From assembly GCF_003626735.1 (NCBI RefSeq), contig NZ_RBHX01000001.1, positions 1,798,001-1,862,000 of the forward strand: a stretch of DNA of 64,000 bases, in the 5' to 3' direction. The notes under the pieces are model-generated. The model was not told the origin of the DNA and did no database searches. It saw nothing but the letters and a program-made list of their open reading frames with translations. Shown here piece after piece: positions 32,357 through 41,308 of the stretch (the stretch's first letter is position 1; every line of letters begins with the position of its first letter). The translations under genes were made by a program, and so were the position numbers. This DNA comes from Microbacterium sp. CGR2 (lineage in GTDB: Bacteria; Actinomycetota; Actinomycetes; Actinomycetales; Microbacteriaceae).

Positions 32357-34154
32357 CGATCCCGCGACGAAGACCGATGCCACGACCAACAAGGATGCTG
32401 TGAACAGCGACGCCAGCGACCCCCTCCGCCCGTCCGACCACGTCGACGGCGACGACTCGATCACTCAGCCGCGCCTCGGCCTCGTGGGATGGCTGCGATG
32501 GGGGTGGCGTCAGCTCACGTCGATGCGGACCGCGCTGGTCCTGCTGCTCGTGCTCGCGATCGCGGCCATCCCGGGGTCGATCTTCCCGCAACGGATGGCC
32601 GACCCGAACGGCGTCACCCAGTGGGAGCGCGACAACCCCGACCTCTTCCCGGTGCTCGACGCGCTCAAACTGTTCGACGTGTACCTGTCGCCGTGGTTCT
32701 CGGCGATCTACCTGCTGCTGTTCGCCTCGCTCGTCGGCTGTGTCATCCCACGCATCAAACATCACGCCAAGGCGCTGCGCGCACGGCCGCCGCGCACTCC
32801 CGCGCGACTGCAGCGACTCGAGGACTATCGCGCCGTGGTGCGGGAGCCGGCGAATCCGTCGGCCGTGCAGGATGCTGAAGCTGCGGCATCCGCATCGATC
32901 GATGTCGCGACGAAGCAGCTGAAGGCCCTCGGGTATCGCGTCGAGCGCTACGACCGTGGTCGGGCGTTCTCGGTGTCGGCCGAGCGCGGCTACTGGCGCG
33001 AGACCGGCAACCTGCTCTTCCACCTGGCGCTCGTGGGTGTGCTGATCACCGTCGGCATCGGTGGCGGGTTCTCCTACACGGGCCAGCGTGTGCTGGTCGA
33101 GGGGGAGACGTTCGCGAACACGCTCGTCGACTACGACTCGATGAACCGCGGGCGTTTCGTCGGCGATGACGCTCTCGCGCCCTATTCGATGCGCCTCGAC
33201 TCCTTCGACGTGTCGTATCAGCCGTTCGGCGAACCGGGGTCCGGTCAAGCCGGCGACTTCTCCGCCAACGTCACGGTGCAGGAGAACGGCGACGAGCGCA
33301 CGGGTGCGGTGAAGGTGAACGAGCCCCTCGCCGTGGCCGACGACGACGTGTTCCTGCTCGGCAACGGTTACGCGCCGACCGTCACGGTGCGCGACGCCGA
33401 CGGCGACGTGGTCTTCACCAACAGCACACCGTTCCTCCCGCAGGACAACAACATGACTTCGCTCGGCGTCCTGAAGATCCCGGACGGGCTCGCGGAGCAG
33501 GTCGGTCTCGTCGGATTCTTCTACCCCACGACCGGTGTGCTCGAATCCGGTGCCTTCTTCTCGGCGTTCGGCGACCTCACGAACCCCACGTTGACGCTCG
33601 ACGTCTACACGGGCGACCTCGGAATCGACGACGGTGTGCCGCGGTCGGTCTACGTGCTCGACACGACGGGCATGACCAAGCTGACCGGGCGGACCACCGA
33701 CGTCGAGTCCATCGAACTCACCCCGGGCGAGACCGCCGACCTGCCGAACGGCCTCGGCACGGTCACCTTCGACGATGAGTCTCCGGAGGGCGCCGCCGAC
33801 GCCTCGGAGTCGGTGAAGCGGTTCGCCTCCCTGCAGATCCACCGCGACGACTCGGGTCCGTGGGTTCTCGCGTTCGCGCTGCTCGCGCTCGGGGGACTGA
33901 TGATCGCCCTGTTCGTCCCCCGTCGCCGCGTCTGGGTGAAGGCGACCGCCGATGACGGTGCCGTGTCACTCGAGTACGCCGCCCTCGCCCGCGGTGAAGA
34001 CCCGACCCTCGCGGGCGCCCTGGACGACCTCGTCACCGGGCACACGCGGTTGCTCGACGCGGCGGGCGACACCACCGCACGCACCGCCGACGAAGCCGCC
34101 GATTCTGCCGCAGCACCACAGCCGACGGCATCCGAAACCCCGAAAGTAGACTGA
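32337..34154 (+). CDS. resB: Cytochrome c biogenesis protein ResB (Ccs1)
   Basis: This protein of up to 605 residues has a polar N-terminus, then three TM helices (TALVLLLVLAIAAIPGSIFPQ, SAIYLLLFASLVGC and one more). A large extracytoplasmic domain and a final TM near residue 520 follow. ResB with CcsB forms the system II heme handling and cytochrome c synthase complex. GTG 32337 overlaps ccdA by 20 bases. An in-frame GTG at 32400 is another possible start, with a better AAGGA site. Confidence 0.92.
   Translation: MSSSRSDDPATKTDATTNKDAVNSDASDPLRPSDHVDGDDSITQPRLGLVGWLRWGWRQLTSMRTALVLLLVLAIAAIPGSIFPQRMADPNGVTQWERDNPDLFPVLDALKLFDVYLSPWFSAIYLLLFASLVGCVIPRIKHHAKALRARPPRTPARLQRLEDYRAVVREPANPSAVQDAEAAASASIDVATKQLKALGYRVERYDRGRAFSVSAERGYWRETGNLLFHLALVGVLITVGIGGGFSYTGQRVLVEGETFANTLVDYDSMNRGRFVGDDALAPYSMRLDSFDVSYQPFGEPGSGQAGDFSANVTVQENGDERTGAVKVNEPLAVADDDVFLLGNGYAPTVTVRDADGDVVFTNSTPFLPQDNNMTSLGVLKIPDGLAEQVGLVGFFYPTTGVLESGAFFSAFGDLTNPTLTLDVYTGDLGIDDGVPRSVYVLDTTGMTKLTGRTTDVESIELTPGETADLPNGLGTVTFDDESPEGAADASESVKRFASLQIHRDDSGPWVLAFALLALGGLMIALFVPRRRVWVKATADDGAVSLEYAALARGEDPTLAGALDDLVTGHTRLLDAAGDTTARTADEAADSAAAPQPTASETPKVD
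34147..34152 (+). promoter_or_regulatory. Putative -10 box of ccsB inside the resB 3' end
   Basis: TAGACT overlaps the last codons of resB (its stop TGA begins at 34152). It is six bases before the ccsB ATG at 34159. ccsB may thus also have a leaderless internal transcript. Confidence 0.4.
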
Positions 34155-34158
34155 CACC

Positions 34159-35136
34159 ATGCCCGAGCTCACGGAGATCTCGCCCATCCTGCTGTGGACG
34201 GCGATCGCGATCTATGCGGCGGCGTTCGTGGCCTACGCGTTCGATCTCGCGCAGCGCTCGCAGGCCACGGTCGATGCGAAGATCGTCCAGGAGCCTGCCT
34301 TCGTCGGCGCCCGCGGCGGGACGCGCGGCGCGTCTGCCGTCGACGCCGCCGGCGCGGGTGCGAAGCCGCAACGCTTCGTGATGGCGCGGGTCGGCACGTC
34401 GCTCACCGTGCTGGCGTTCGCCTTCCATCTGGCCGCGACGCTCACCCGCGGATTCGCGGCCGGCCGTGTCCCGTGGGCCAACCTGTACGAGTTCGCGATG
34501 ACGGGCACGCTGCTCATCGTCGCGGTCTTCCTGATCGTGCTCACGCGCATCGACCTGCGCTTCCTCGGCACCTTCATCACGGGTCTGGTCGTCGTCCTCC
34601 TCGGACTCGCCGCGACGAACTTCTACGTCGAGGTCTCGCCGCTGATGGATCCGCTGAAGAGCGTGTGGCTGGTCATCCACGTCTTCGTCGCCTCTCTCGC
34701 GACGGCGTTCTTCGCCCTCGCCTTCGCCCTGTCGGTGATCCAGCTCATGCAGTCGCGCCGTGAGCGCCTGATCGGCGAGAACGCGGCGAAGACCGGCCAG
34801 GGGTTCCTCCGCACGTTCCCCACCGCCGAGCGTCTCGAGAGCCTGGCCTACCGGTTCACCATCATCGGATTCATCCTCTGGACGTTCACCCTTATCGCCG
34901 GGTCCATCTGGGCGTACTACGCGTGGAGCCGCTTCTGGGGCTTCGACGTCAAAGAGACCTGGACGTTCGTGATCTGGGTCATCTACGCGGGGTACATCCA
35001 CGCCCGTGCCACACGCGGATGGCGCGGTAACCCGTCGGCCTGGCTCGCGATCGTGGGCTTCTCGGCCGTGATCTTCAACTTCACCATCGTGAACGTGTTC
35101 TTCAAGGGCCTGCACGCTTACTCCGGCCTGAACTGA
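34159..35136 (+). CDS. ccsB: Cytochrome c biogenesis protein CcsB (CcsA/ResC family)
   Basis: This 325-residue heme-handling membrane protein has about eight TM helices and the WWD-like domain WGFDVKETWTFVIWVIYAGYIH, the family signature for heme binding. Conserved His residues occur around the domain (VIHVFVAS and the terminal segment GLHAY). It works with ResB to export heme and join it to apocytochrome c. Its start is five bases after the resB stop, in the same operon. Confidence 0.96.
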   Translation: MPELTEISPILLWTAIAIYAAAFVAYAFDLAQRSQATVDAKIVQEPAFVGARGGTRGASAVDAAGAGAKPQRFVMARVGTSLTVLAFAFHLAATLTRGFAAGRVPWANLYEFAMTGTLLIVAVFLIVLTRIDLRFLGTFITGLVVVLLGLAATNFYVEVSPLMDPLKSVWLVIHVFVASLATAFFALAFALSVIQLMQSRRERLIGENAAKTGQGFLRTFPTAERLESLAYRFTIIGFILWTFTLIAGSIWAYYAWSRFWGFDVKETWTFVIWVIYAGYIHARATRGWRGNPSAWLAIVGFSAVIFNFTIVNVFFKGLHAYSGLN

Positions 35137-35158
35137 GTCCCCGGCGGCATCCTCGATG

Positions 35159-35755
35159 TCAGGCGCGGGTGCCCAGCGGCAGCACCTCGGCGTGCTCGAC
35201 GCCGTCCTGATACCAGACCAGTTCCACCTCGTCGATGACCTCGGTGGGCGGGAGCGCCACCGCGCAGCACGCGGCACGTTCGAAGGCCGCCCATTCCGCG
35301 GCCGCGAGCGAACTGTCGTAGACGACGGAGAGGTGGAAGGTCCAGTCATCGAGGGTGCGCTCTTCGAGGCGGCGGAGATCCGTCCGTTCCAGGGCTGTCG
35401 TCAGGCTGGCGTAGGCCGCGACGAGCGACGGCGTGCGCGCCAGCCGCACGACGAGGATCTGCCACGGCGCGGGGAACGAGTCGATCGCTTCTGCTGACAC
35501 GGTGATCGGATGCTGCTGGGCCGCCCACTCGGCCAGCAGCGCACCCAGCTTCTCGCGGCGTTCCGGCTCGACGAATCCGCGGAGCGTGACGTGCTCGGTG
35601 TGCGGATGCGGGACACCGGCGCCGAGACGGGCGAGGCTGGCGTCCTGAACCTCCCGATACAGCGAAGCCACGGCGGTCGTCGGACGCAGCACCAGGTACT
35701 GCTGCCCCGTCAGCGCGTCGATCTGAGCGGGGTCCTGCATGAACGGGCGGCGCAT
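35159..35755 (-). CDS. 2'-5' RNA ligase/cyclic phosphodiesterase-like protein
   Basis: This protein of about 198 residues has two H-x-T/S motifs of the 2H phosphoesterase superfamily: HVTLRGF and HLSVVY. It hydrolyses or ligates 2',3'-cyclic or 2'-5' phosphate bonds in relatives. The precise substrate is unknown. The ATG at 35755 lies six bases after a TACGCT box on the minus strand, so it is preferred over the ORF start at 35797. It converges on ccsB. Confidence 0.82.
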   Translation of the reverse strand: MRRPFMQDPAQIDALTGQQYLVLRPTTAVASLYREVQDASLARLGAGVPHPHTEHVTLRGFVEPERREKLGALLAEWAAQQHPITVSAEAIDSFPAPWQILVVRLARTPSLVAAYASLTTALERTDLRRLEERTLDDWTFHLSVVYDSSLAAAEWAAFERAACCAVALPPTEVIDEVELVWYQDGVEHAEVLPLGTRA

Positions 35756-35761
35756 GACGCG

Positions 35762-35767
35762 AGCGTA
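35762..35767 (-). promoter_or_regulatory. Putative -10 box of the RNA ligase-like gene (leaderless)
   Basis: TACGCT is followed by six bases and the ATG at 35755 on the minus strand. Confidence 0.4.
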
Positions 35768-35818
35768 CGCGGTGGCCGTGCCGCGGCGATAGCCCACCGC
35801 AGCGTCACCGTTACGCGG

Positions 35819-37789
35819 CTACGCCGTGGCGAGTACCGCCTTCGCGGAGGTCGTGCGTCGCAGAGTCACCGCGAGTGTCGTGGCCACGAGCGACAGCACA
35901 CCCCAGACGACCAGCGCCGCGACGGCGGAACCGTTCGCCTCGATGAGTCCGGCGAAGGCCGGGGCTGTCGGCAGGGCTGCGCCGATGTCAGCAAGCCAGT
36001 CGGGCACGGTCGAGATCAGGCCGGTCGCGACGCCGAGGACGCCGACGAGCGCAGCGACCCAGCGTCCGACACCGCCCAGCAGTGCGACGAGTGCCTGATT
36101 CACCGCGGCGAACACGATGCCCGCGAGAATGGCCGTCCCGGCGAACGCCCACCAGGCCGGCGCGTCGTACTTGGCGATGATCTGCACGACCAGCGCGACC
36201 AGGAGACCCTGGCCCGCCCCGATCAGGGCGGCCGGCGCGAACGCCCGGAGCGTCAGCGCGGCCGAGGAGCGTCGCGAGGTGAGCGTGCGCGCGGTATGCG
36301 CCCGCATCACGATGTACGAGGCCAACCCGCCGAACCACAGCACCGCGGCGGCGAGCAGCGGGATCGCGGTCGGACCGAAGATGGTGCCTGCCTGCGAGTT
36401 CGTCGAGACGGGGTCGGCGATGACGGAGGCCAGCGACGTCGACTCGTCTTCGCTGAACGAGGGGAGCGAGTCGGATGCCGTGCGCAGACCGCCTGCGAGG
36501 TCACCGGTACCGGTCGCGAGGGTGTCCAGGCCGGTGGCGAGTTCTGTGGTCCCGGTCGCCAGCTGGGTGGCGCCGTCGGAGAGCTGGGTCGCTCCCGAGG
36601 CCAGGGCCCGAGCGCCGGCCGCCGACTGGTCGATGCCCTCGCTCGCGAGCTGGTTCAGGCCACCCGAGAGCTCTGTGGCTCCGGCACCGGCCTGGGTCAT
36701 GCTCGAGGCGATGGTCGTGAAAGTGCCGGGAATCGCGGCGAGCCCGGAGGACACCTGGTCGTTGTTGAGGATTCCCGATGCCGTGCCGGCGGACGTCGCG
36801 GCGTCTCCCGCCTTCGCGGCGGCAGCGGTAACCTGTTCGCAGAGTGCGGGGTCGGTGGTGGCGGTGTTGCACGAAGCTGCCATGGCGCCGAGCTGCTGTG
36901 CCAGTGCGGCGGTCTGATCTGCGGCGGTCCGGGCCGAGGCAGAGCCCTGCTGCACGGTGCCGACGAGCTGGTTCACGCCGCCGACGCTCTGCTGAAGGGT
37001 CGACGCTCCGCTGGTGAGCCCTGATCCGATCTCCCCGGCCCCCGCAGCGGCCTCACGCGTGCCGCCGGCGATCGTGTCGAGGCCCGACGCCAGCGACGAC
37101 GCCCCGGTGCCCAGTTCCCCGGCGCCGGAGGCCAGCTGCGTGGCGCCCTCGGGGATCTCGGCTGCACCGGTGGCAGCATCCCGCGCACCGGTCGCGAGCT
37201 GTGCGGCGCCGTCGGCAGCCTCACCGATCTGGTCGCCGATGGTCGTGAAGCCGACGAGGACGTTCTCGGTGGTCGCTTCGGTGAGCATCGTGCCCATGGT
37301 CGAGGCGGCGACATCGGCGATCTGGCCGGTGATGAGATCGTCCGCCACGAGTCCGTCTTCGGGAGTGGTCACCATGATGGTGGCCTTCTCCGCTTCGCCC
37401 TCCCCGTCGGCGATCGCCTGACCCGCAGAGGTCGCCGCGGCCGAGAACTCCTCCGGGATCGTGATGACGGCCTGGTAGGAGCCGTCGGCGAGGCCGTCGG
37501 CGGCATCCTCTTCGTTGGAGATGACCCAGGCGAGATTGGAGTCGAGCTCGTCCGACCCTTCGACCAATCCGGAGGCCAGCTGGCGTCCGAGCGGCGTCAC
37601 CTGATCGTCGATGGTCACCGGCTCATCGAGGTTGACGATGGCCGCGGTCATCGATTCGAGGCGCTCGGTGGGGTTGTGCAGTGCGGCGACGAGGATGCCG
37701 CCGACCGCGGCCGGCAGCAGCAGTACGCCGAGGACGGTCAGCCAGGTGATGGGCTTGCGAGAGCGGGCGCGCTCGATGGGGAGGGTCAT
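35819..37789 (-). CDS. YhgE/Pip domain membrane protein
   Basis: This protein of about 656 residues has an N-terminal TM (WLTVLGVLLLPAAVGGILVA) and a large extracellular region. That region contains many short X-G-A/T repeats (GATQLASGAGELGTGASSLASGL), typical of YhgE/Pip proteins, then about five C-terminal TM helices as in ABC-2 permeases. Its ATG overlaps the stop of the MMPL gene, so the two proteins are made together. Pip relatives are phage receptors or secretion-related. The substrate here is unknown. Confidence 0.9.
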   Translation of the reverse strand: MTLPIERARSRKPITWLTVLGVLLLPAAVGGILVAALHNPTERLESMTAAIVNLDEPVTIDDQVTPLGRQLASGLVEGSDELDSNLAWVISNEEDAADGLADGSYQAVITIPEEFSAAATSAGQAIADGEGEAEKATIMVTTPEDGLVADDLITGQIADVAASTMGTMLTEATTENVLVGFTTIGDQIGEAADGAAQLATGARDAATGAAEIPEGATQLASGAGELGTGASSLASGLDTIAGGTREAAAGAGEIGSGLTSGASTLQQSVGGVNQLVGTVQQGSASARTAADQTAALAQQLGAMAASCNTATTDPALCEQVTAAAAKAGDAATSAGTASGILNNDQVSSGLAAIPGTFTTIASSMTQAGAGATELSGGLNQLASEGIDQSAAGARALASGATQLSDGATQLATGTTELATGLDTLATGTGDLAGGLRTASDSLPSFSEDESTSLASVIADPVSTNSQAGTIFGPTAIPLLAAAVLWFGGLASYIVMRAHTARTLTSRRSSAALTLRAFAPAALIGAGQGLLVALVVQIIAKYDAPAWWAFAGTAILAGIVFAAVNQALVALLGGVGRWVAALVGVLGVATGLISTVPDWLADIGAALPTAPAFAGLIEANGSAVAALVVWGVLSLVATTLAVTLRRTTSAKAVLATA

Positions 37790-40557
37790 GCGGTCACCTC
37801 GGTCGATTCTGCGGCGGGTCGGCGCGGAGCGCGCGAGTCGAGAGTGTCTGCGGTCGGCCAGCCGGCCTCCGCGAGAGTGGTGCGTGCCGATGCGGCATCG
37901 GATGCGGTCGCGAAAACGGCGAGCGGGCGAGAGGACACAGCATCCCGCAGCATCGCCGTCGCCTGATCCCGCTGGCTTCCGGAGAGACGATCGAGCCCGT
38001 CGATCACGACGACCTCCGACGTGCCGCGCAGTGCTTCGGCGAGATCGCCGAGCGCGGCATCCGCATCGTCGACCAGGACGCAGCCGACGTGCGAACGCAC
38101 CCATGCGGCGCGTCCGGGCAGGAGATGGCCGGCCACGCGCAGGCGCCCGTCGGTCGGAGCGATGCGTCCGGCGATCGTGAGAGCGAGAGCTCGACGGGTG
38201 TGGGAGTCGCCACCGGTCGCGATGACGGCGGCGCCGGACGCCAGCCGCACCGACAGTCCCTCGACGACCGGCGCATCCGCGCTGATCACGAGTTCGTCGG
38301 CCGCCACCACGGATCCATCGCCGGGCCAGTCGGCCAGGTGACGCTCGCGTTCGACCGCCTCGCCCTCGATGTCGACCCGCGGGAGGATCTTCTCCAGCCA
38401 GGTCGGGATCTCCCAGGCGCGTTCGCCGAGGATCGCCATCAGCGCGGGGATCAGCGTCATGCGAACGAGGAAGGCGTCGATCGCGATTCCGGCGGCGAGG
38501 CCGAGCGCGATCGGCTTCAGCGAGGAATCACCCTCGGGGACGAACGCGACGAACACCGCGAACATGATGAGACCGGCGGCGGTGACGACCTTCGCCGATC
38601 CGGTGAAGCCGCTGCGGATGGCGCGGAGCGCGGCTGCCCGGCGTGTGGCACGGTCCGGGCTCTTCGAGTCGGGGTCGTGCACGAAGTCCTCGCGCATGCG
38701 GGAGACGAGGAACACCTGGTAGTCCATGGCCAGCCCGAACAGCACGCCCATGAGCACGATCGGCATGAAGCTGATGATCGGTCCGACCTTCGCGACGTGC
38801 AGCAGATCGGCGAACCAGCCCCACTCGAACACCGCGCCGACGATACCGAAGGCGGCCACGATCGACAGCAGGTAGCCGAGCGCCGCGGTGACCGGAACCC
38901 AGATCGAGCGGAACACGATCGTCAGCAGGATGAGCGACAGCCCGATCACGAAGATGCCGAAGGGGAGCAGCGCGTTTCCGAGCTGATCGGAGATGTCGAT
39001 GGCCACGGCCGTGAAACCGGTGACCTTGAGGTCGATGCCGAACTCGTCGAGCCACTCGTCATGGTGCGACCGGAGTTCGCGGACGAGGTCGGCGGTCGCG
39101 GGGTCGTCGGGCGCCGTCTCCGGGATGATCTGCACGATGCCGGTGTCGGCCGTCTCGTTGGGCACCGCCAGTGCCACTTCCTCGACGCCGTCGATCTCCG
39201 CCACGGCGTCGCCCAGGTCTTCCATCACTCCGAGCGGATCGGTCGAGGTGACGATGGTGCCGGTGAGGATCAGCGGGCCGTTGAAGCCTGGGCCGAACTC
39301 CTCGCCGACGAGGTCGTAGCTCTGGCGTGCCTCGGAGTCTTCCGGCAGCACTCCGGCATTGGGGAGCGCGAGGTTGAGGCTGAGGGCCGGGACGGCCACG
39401 ATCCCGAGACCCAGCACGACAGCGAGCGAGACGAGGACGGGATGCCGGGTGACGCCGTTGACCCATCGGGCGCTGCCCTTCACCCGGGGCCTCACCGAGG
39501 TGGCGCCCTTCTTCGGCGCGCGGGCCCGCGGAGGTCGACCCGCGACCCTGCCCTTCATGAAGCCCAGAAGGGCGGGGGTGAGCGTCACGGCGATGGCGAC
39601 GGCGATGGCGACGGCCACGGAGGCGGCGATGCCCATGGTGGTGAGGAAGGGGATGCCGGCGAAACCGAGCCCGATCAGCGCGATGAGCACGGTGATCCCG
39701 GCGAAGACGACGGCGGAACCGGCAGTACCGACGGCGCGGGCGGCGGATTCCTCGGGGTCGACGCCCTCGCGCACCTGGTCCTGATGTCTGGCCATGATGA
39801 ACAGCGCGTAGTCGATGCCGACGGCGAGTCCCAGCATGAGGGCGAGCAGGGGAGTCGTGGAGGACACCGTGGCGAACGCGGTCGCCGTGAAGATGCCGGC
39901 CATCGAGATTCCGACACCGAGGATCGCTGTGAGCAGGGGAAGACCTGCCACGACGAAGGAACGGAAGGTGACGATGAGCACCAGGAGCGCGATCAGGAGC
40001 CCGACGGCTTCGGTGATGGTGACGCCGGGGATCGACGTGGCGAAGAGGTCACCGCCGAGGGCCGCCTGCGCTCCTTCGGGGAGTTCGCCGGCGAGGTCAT
40101 CCACGACGGCGTTGAGTTGATCTTTGGTCTCATCCGAGACATCGGTCGACTGGCCGTCGAACTGCAGTCGCACGATCGCGGCGGTCTCGTCGTCGTTGAT
40201 CATGCCGTCGACCATCTCGTCGTACGGCGACGTGGCAGCGAGCACCCCGTCGAGGTCGGCGAGTTCGTCGACGGCGCTCTCGATCTGCTCTCGGTAGTCG
40301 TCGTCGGTGACCTCATCGCCCGGTGCGGCGACCACGATGAACTGGGCGTTCGTGCCGCTCACCTGGGGGAAGGAGCGGGAGAGCTGCTCTAGGCCGGCTT
40401 GCGACTCAGTGCCGGGGATGGAGAACGAGTTGTCGGTGCCTGCGCCCAGGACGAGGGCGCCCGCACCGGCGATGCCGAGGGCGAGGAGCCAGGACACGAG
40501 GACCCGCCACGGATGCCGGAACGACCAGCGGCCAAGCGAAGACAGGAGAGTGGACAC
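37786..40557 (-). CDS. MMPL-family transporter with C-terminal degenerate ABC-ATPase-like domain
   Basis: This RND-type transporter of about 923 residues has two halves of about six TM helices and large extracellular loops, as in mycobacterial MmpL. GTG 40557 has a CGGAGGAAC ribosome site. Beyond the usual length there is a soluble tail of about 175 residues (37789-38319). It resembles an ABC ATPase: GLSVRLASGAAVIATGGDSH at the Walker A place, VVVIDGLD at Walker B, and FATASDAAS at the H-loop. The Walker A Lys is missing, so it may not hydrolyse ATP. It is divergent from a TetR gene. Confidence 0.9.
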   Translation of the reverse strand: MSTLLSSLGRWSFRHPWRVLVSWLLALGIAGAGALVLGAGTDNSFSIPGTESQAGLEQLSRSFPQVSGTNAQFIVVAAPGDEVTDDDYREQIESAVDELADLDGVLAATSPYDEMVDGMINDDETAAIVRLQFDGQSTDVSDETKDQLNAVVDDLAGELPEGAQAALGGDLFATSIPGVTITEAVGLLIALLVLIVTFRSFVVAGLPLLTAILGVGISMAGIFTATAFATVSSTTPLLALMLGLAVGIDYALFIMARHQDQVREGVDPEESAARAVGTAGSAVVFAGITVLIALIGLGFAGIPFLTTMGIAASVAVAIAVAIAVTLTPALLGFMKGRVAGRPPRARAPKKGATSVRPRVKGSARWVNGVTRHPVLVSLAVVLGLGIVAVPALSLNLALPNAGVLPEDSEARQSYDLVGEEFGPGFNGPLILTGTIVTSTDPLGVMEDLGDAVAEIDGVEEVALAVPNETADTGIVQIIPETAPDDPATADLVRELRSHHDEWLDEFGIDLKVTGFTAVAIDISDQLGNALLPFGIFVIGLSLILLTIVFRSIWVPVTAALGYLLSIVAAFGIVGAVFEWGWFADLLHVAKVGPIISFMPIVLMGVLFGLAMDYQVFLVSRMREDFVHDPDSKSPDRATRRAAALRAIRSGFTGSAKVVTAAGLIMFAVFVAFVPEGDSSLKPIALGLAAGIAIDAFLVRMTLIPALMAILGERAWEIPTWLEKILPRVDIEGEAVERERHLADWPGDGSVVAADELVISADAPVVEGLSVRLASGAAVIATGGDSHTRRALALTIAGRIAPTDGRLRVAGHLLPGRAAWVRSHVGCVLVDDADAALGDLAEALRGTSEVVVIDGLDRLSGSQRDQATAMLRDAVSSRPLAVFATASDAASARTTLAEAGWPTADTLDSRAPRRPAAESTEVTA

Positions 40558-40580
40558 GCGTTCCTCCGGAGGATGCCGAG

Positions 40581-40600
40581 TGGATACACAGGTGTATCCA
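40581..40600. promoter_or_regulatory. TetR operator 1, perfect 20-base palindrome
   Basis: TGGATACACAGGTGTATCCA is perfectly palindromic. It lies just upstream of the MMPL start codon (GTG at 40557), in the gap between the MMPL gene and its divergent TetR. Confidence 0.8.
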
Positions 40601-40614
40601 ATACATAGATGTAT
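40601..40614. promoter_or_regulatory. TetR operator 2, perfect 14-base palindrome
   Basis: ATACATAGATGTAT is perfectly palindromic and abuts the first operator. Both share the core ATACANAGNTGTAT. A further half-site ATGTATCGAT lies at about 40671, next to the tetR start. Confidence 0.8.
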
Positions 40615-40678
40615 CGTATGGGGGACGGCGTGCCAGAGTCTGTGTGCCGGGTGGGAAAAGAAGGGCCAGGATGTATCG

Positions 40679-41302
40679 ATGACGACGCCAGCGACCCGCA
40701 GCCGTGAGAACACTCGCGCCCGTCTGCTCGATGCGGCGACACAGTTCTTCGCCGAAGTCGGGCTCGACGGTGCATCGGTGGAAGCCGTCTGCGAACGCGC
40801 CGGCTTCACCCGAGGCGCCTTCTACTCCAACTTCGAGTCGAAGGACGAACTGTTCCTCGAACTGGCCGGCAGCGTCTCGGAGGTGCGCCTCAACGCCGTG
40901 CGGACGCGCGTGGATGAGATGACCGCCGATGGCGCCCTGGCGGACGGCTGCGACCCCGTCGTGCTCGTCAAGCAGATCATGGACCTCGGCGGCGACGACC
41001 GCCTCGGCGTCATGCTGATGAGCGAGATCCGGATCCGGGCACTGCGCGACGAGCAGTTCGGCGCGGCCTACCTCGCGCAGGAGCGGGAGATGGTCGACAG
41101 CATCGCCCACATCATCGACGACATCGTCGCCGCGGGTCGCTTCGAGTTGCGCCTCCCTGCAGAGGCCGCGGCGGGCATGCTGATGATCGTGTGGGAGGGC
41201 ATGACCGTCCGTGGCGCGATGGCCGGGCAGGATGCTGCCCAGCTGCGTCACGCCGGCAGCGAAGAACTCGGACGATTGGTGCAGTTGCTCATCGCCGAAT
41301 GA
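40679..41302 (+). CDS. TetR-family regulator, likely repressor of MMPL/YhgE genes
   Basis: This protein of about 207 residues has a canonical TetR_N domain: TRARLLDAATQFFAEVGLDGASVEAVCERAGFTRGAFYSNFESKDELF. An all-helical ligand domain follows. The ATG at 40679 is preferred. The open frame upstream to 40307 runs through the divergent gene. Two adjacent palindromes in the intergenic gap support binding there and control of the MMPL-YhgE operon. The ligand is unknown. Confidence 0.92.
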   Translation: MTTPATRSRENTRARLLDAATQFFAEVGLDGASVEAVCERAGFTRGAFYSNFESKDELFLELAGSVSEVRLNAVRTRVDEMTADGALADGCDPVVLVKQIMDLGGDDRLGVMLMSEIRIRALRDEQFGAAYLAQEREMVDSIAHIIDDIVAAGRFELRLPAEAAAGMLMIVWEGMTVRGAMAGQDAAQLRHAGSEELGRLVQLLIAE

Positions 41303-41308
41303 GCAGGG

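Noticed and set aside
38000..38060. LSGSQRDQ in the MMPL tail as an ABC signature
   Set aside because: It lies after the Walker B position, whereas a real LSGGQ motif precedes it. It is more likely the D-loop/helix region of a degenerate domain.
39590..39615. GCGATGGCGACG repeats in the MMPL gene as a second contingency locus
   Set aside because: The repeat unit is a multiple of three and encodes AVAIAVAI in a TM helix, so it cannot switch the frame.
38089..40392. Open frame of 767 codons on the plus strand across the MMPL gene
   Set aside because: It lies opposite a clearly real transporter. The translation is rich in His, Asp, Arg and Gly and has no fold pattern.
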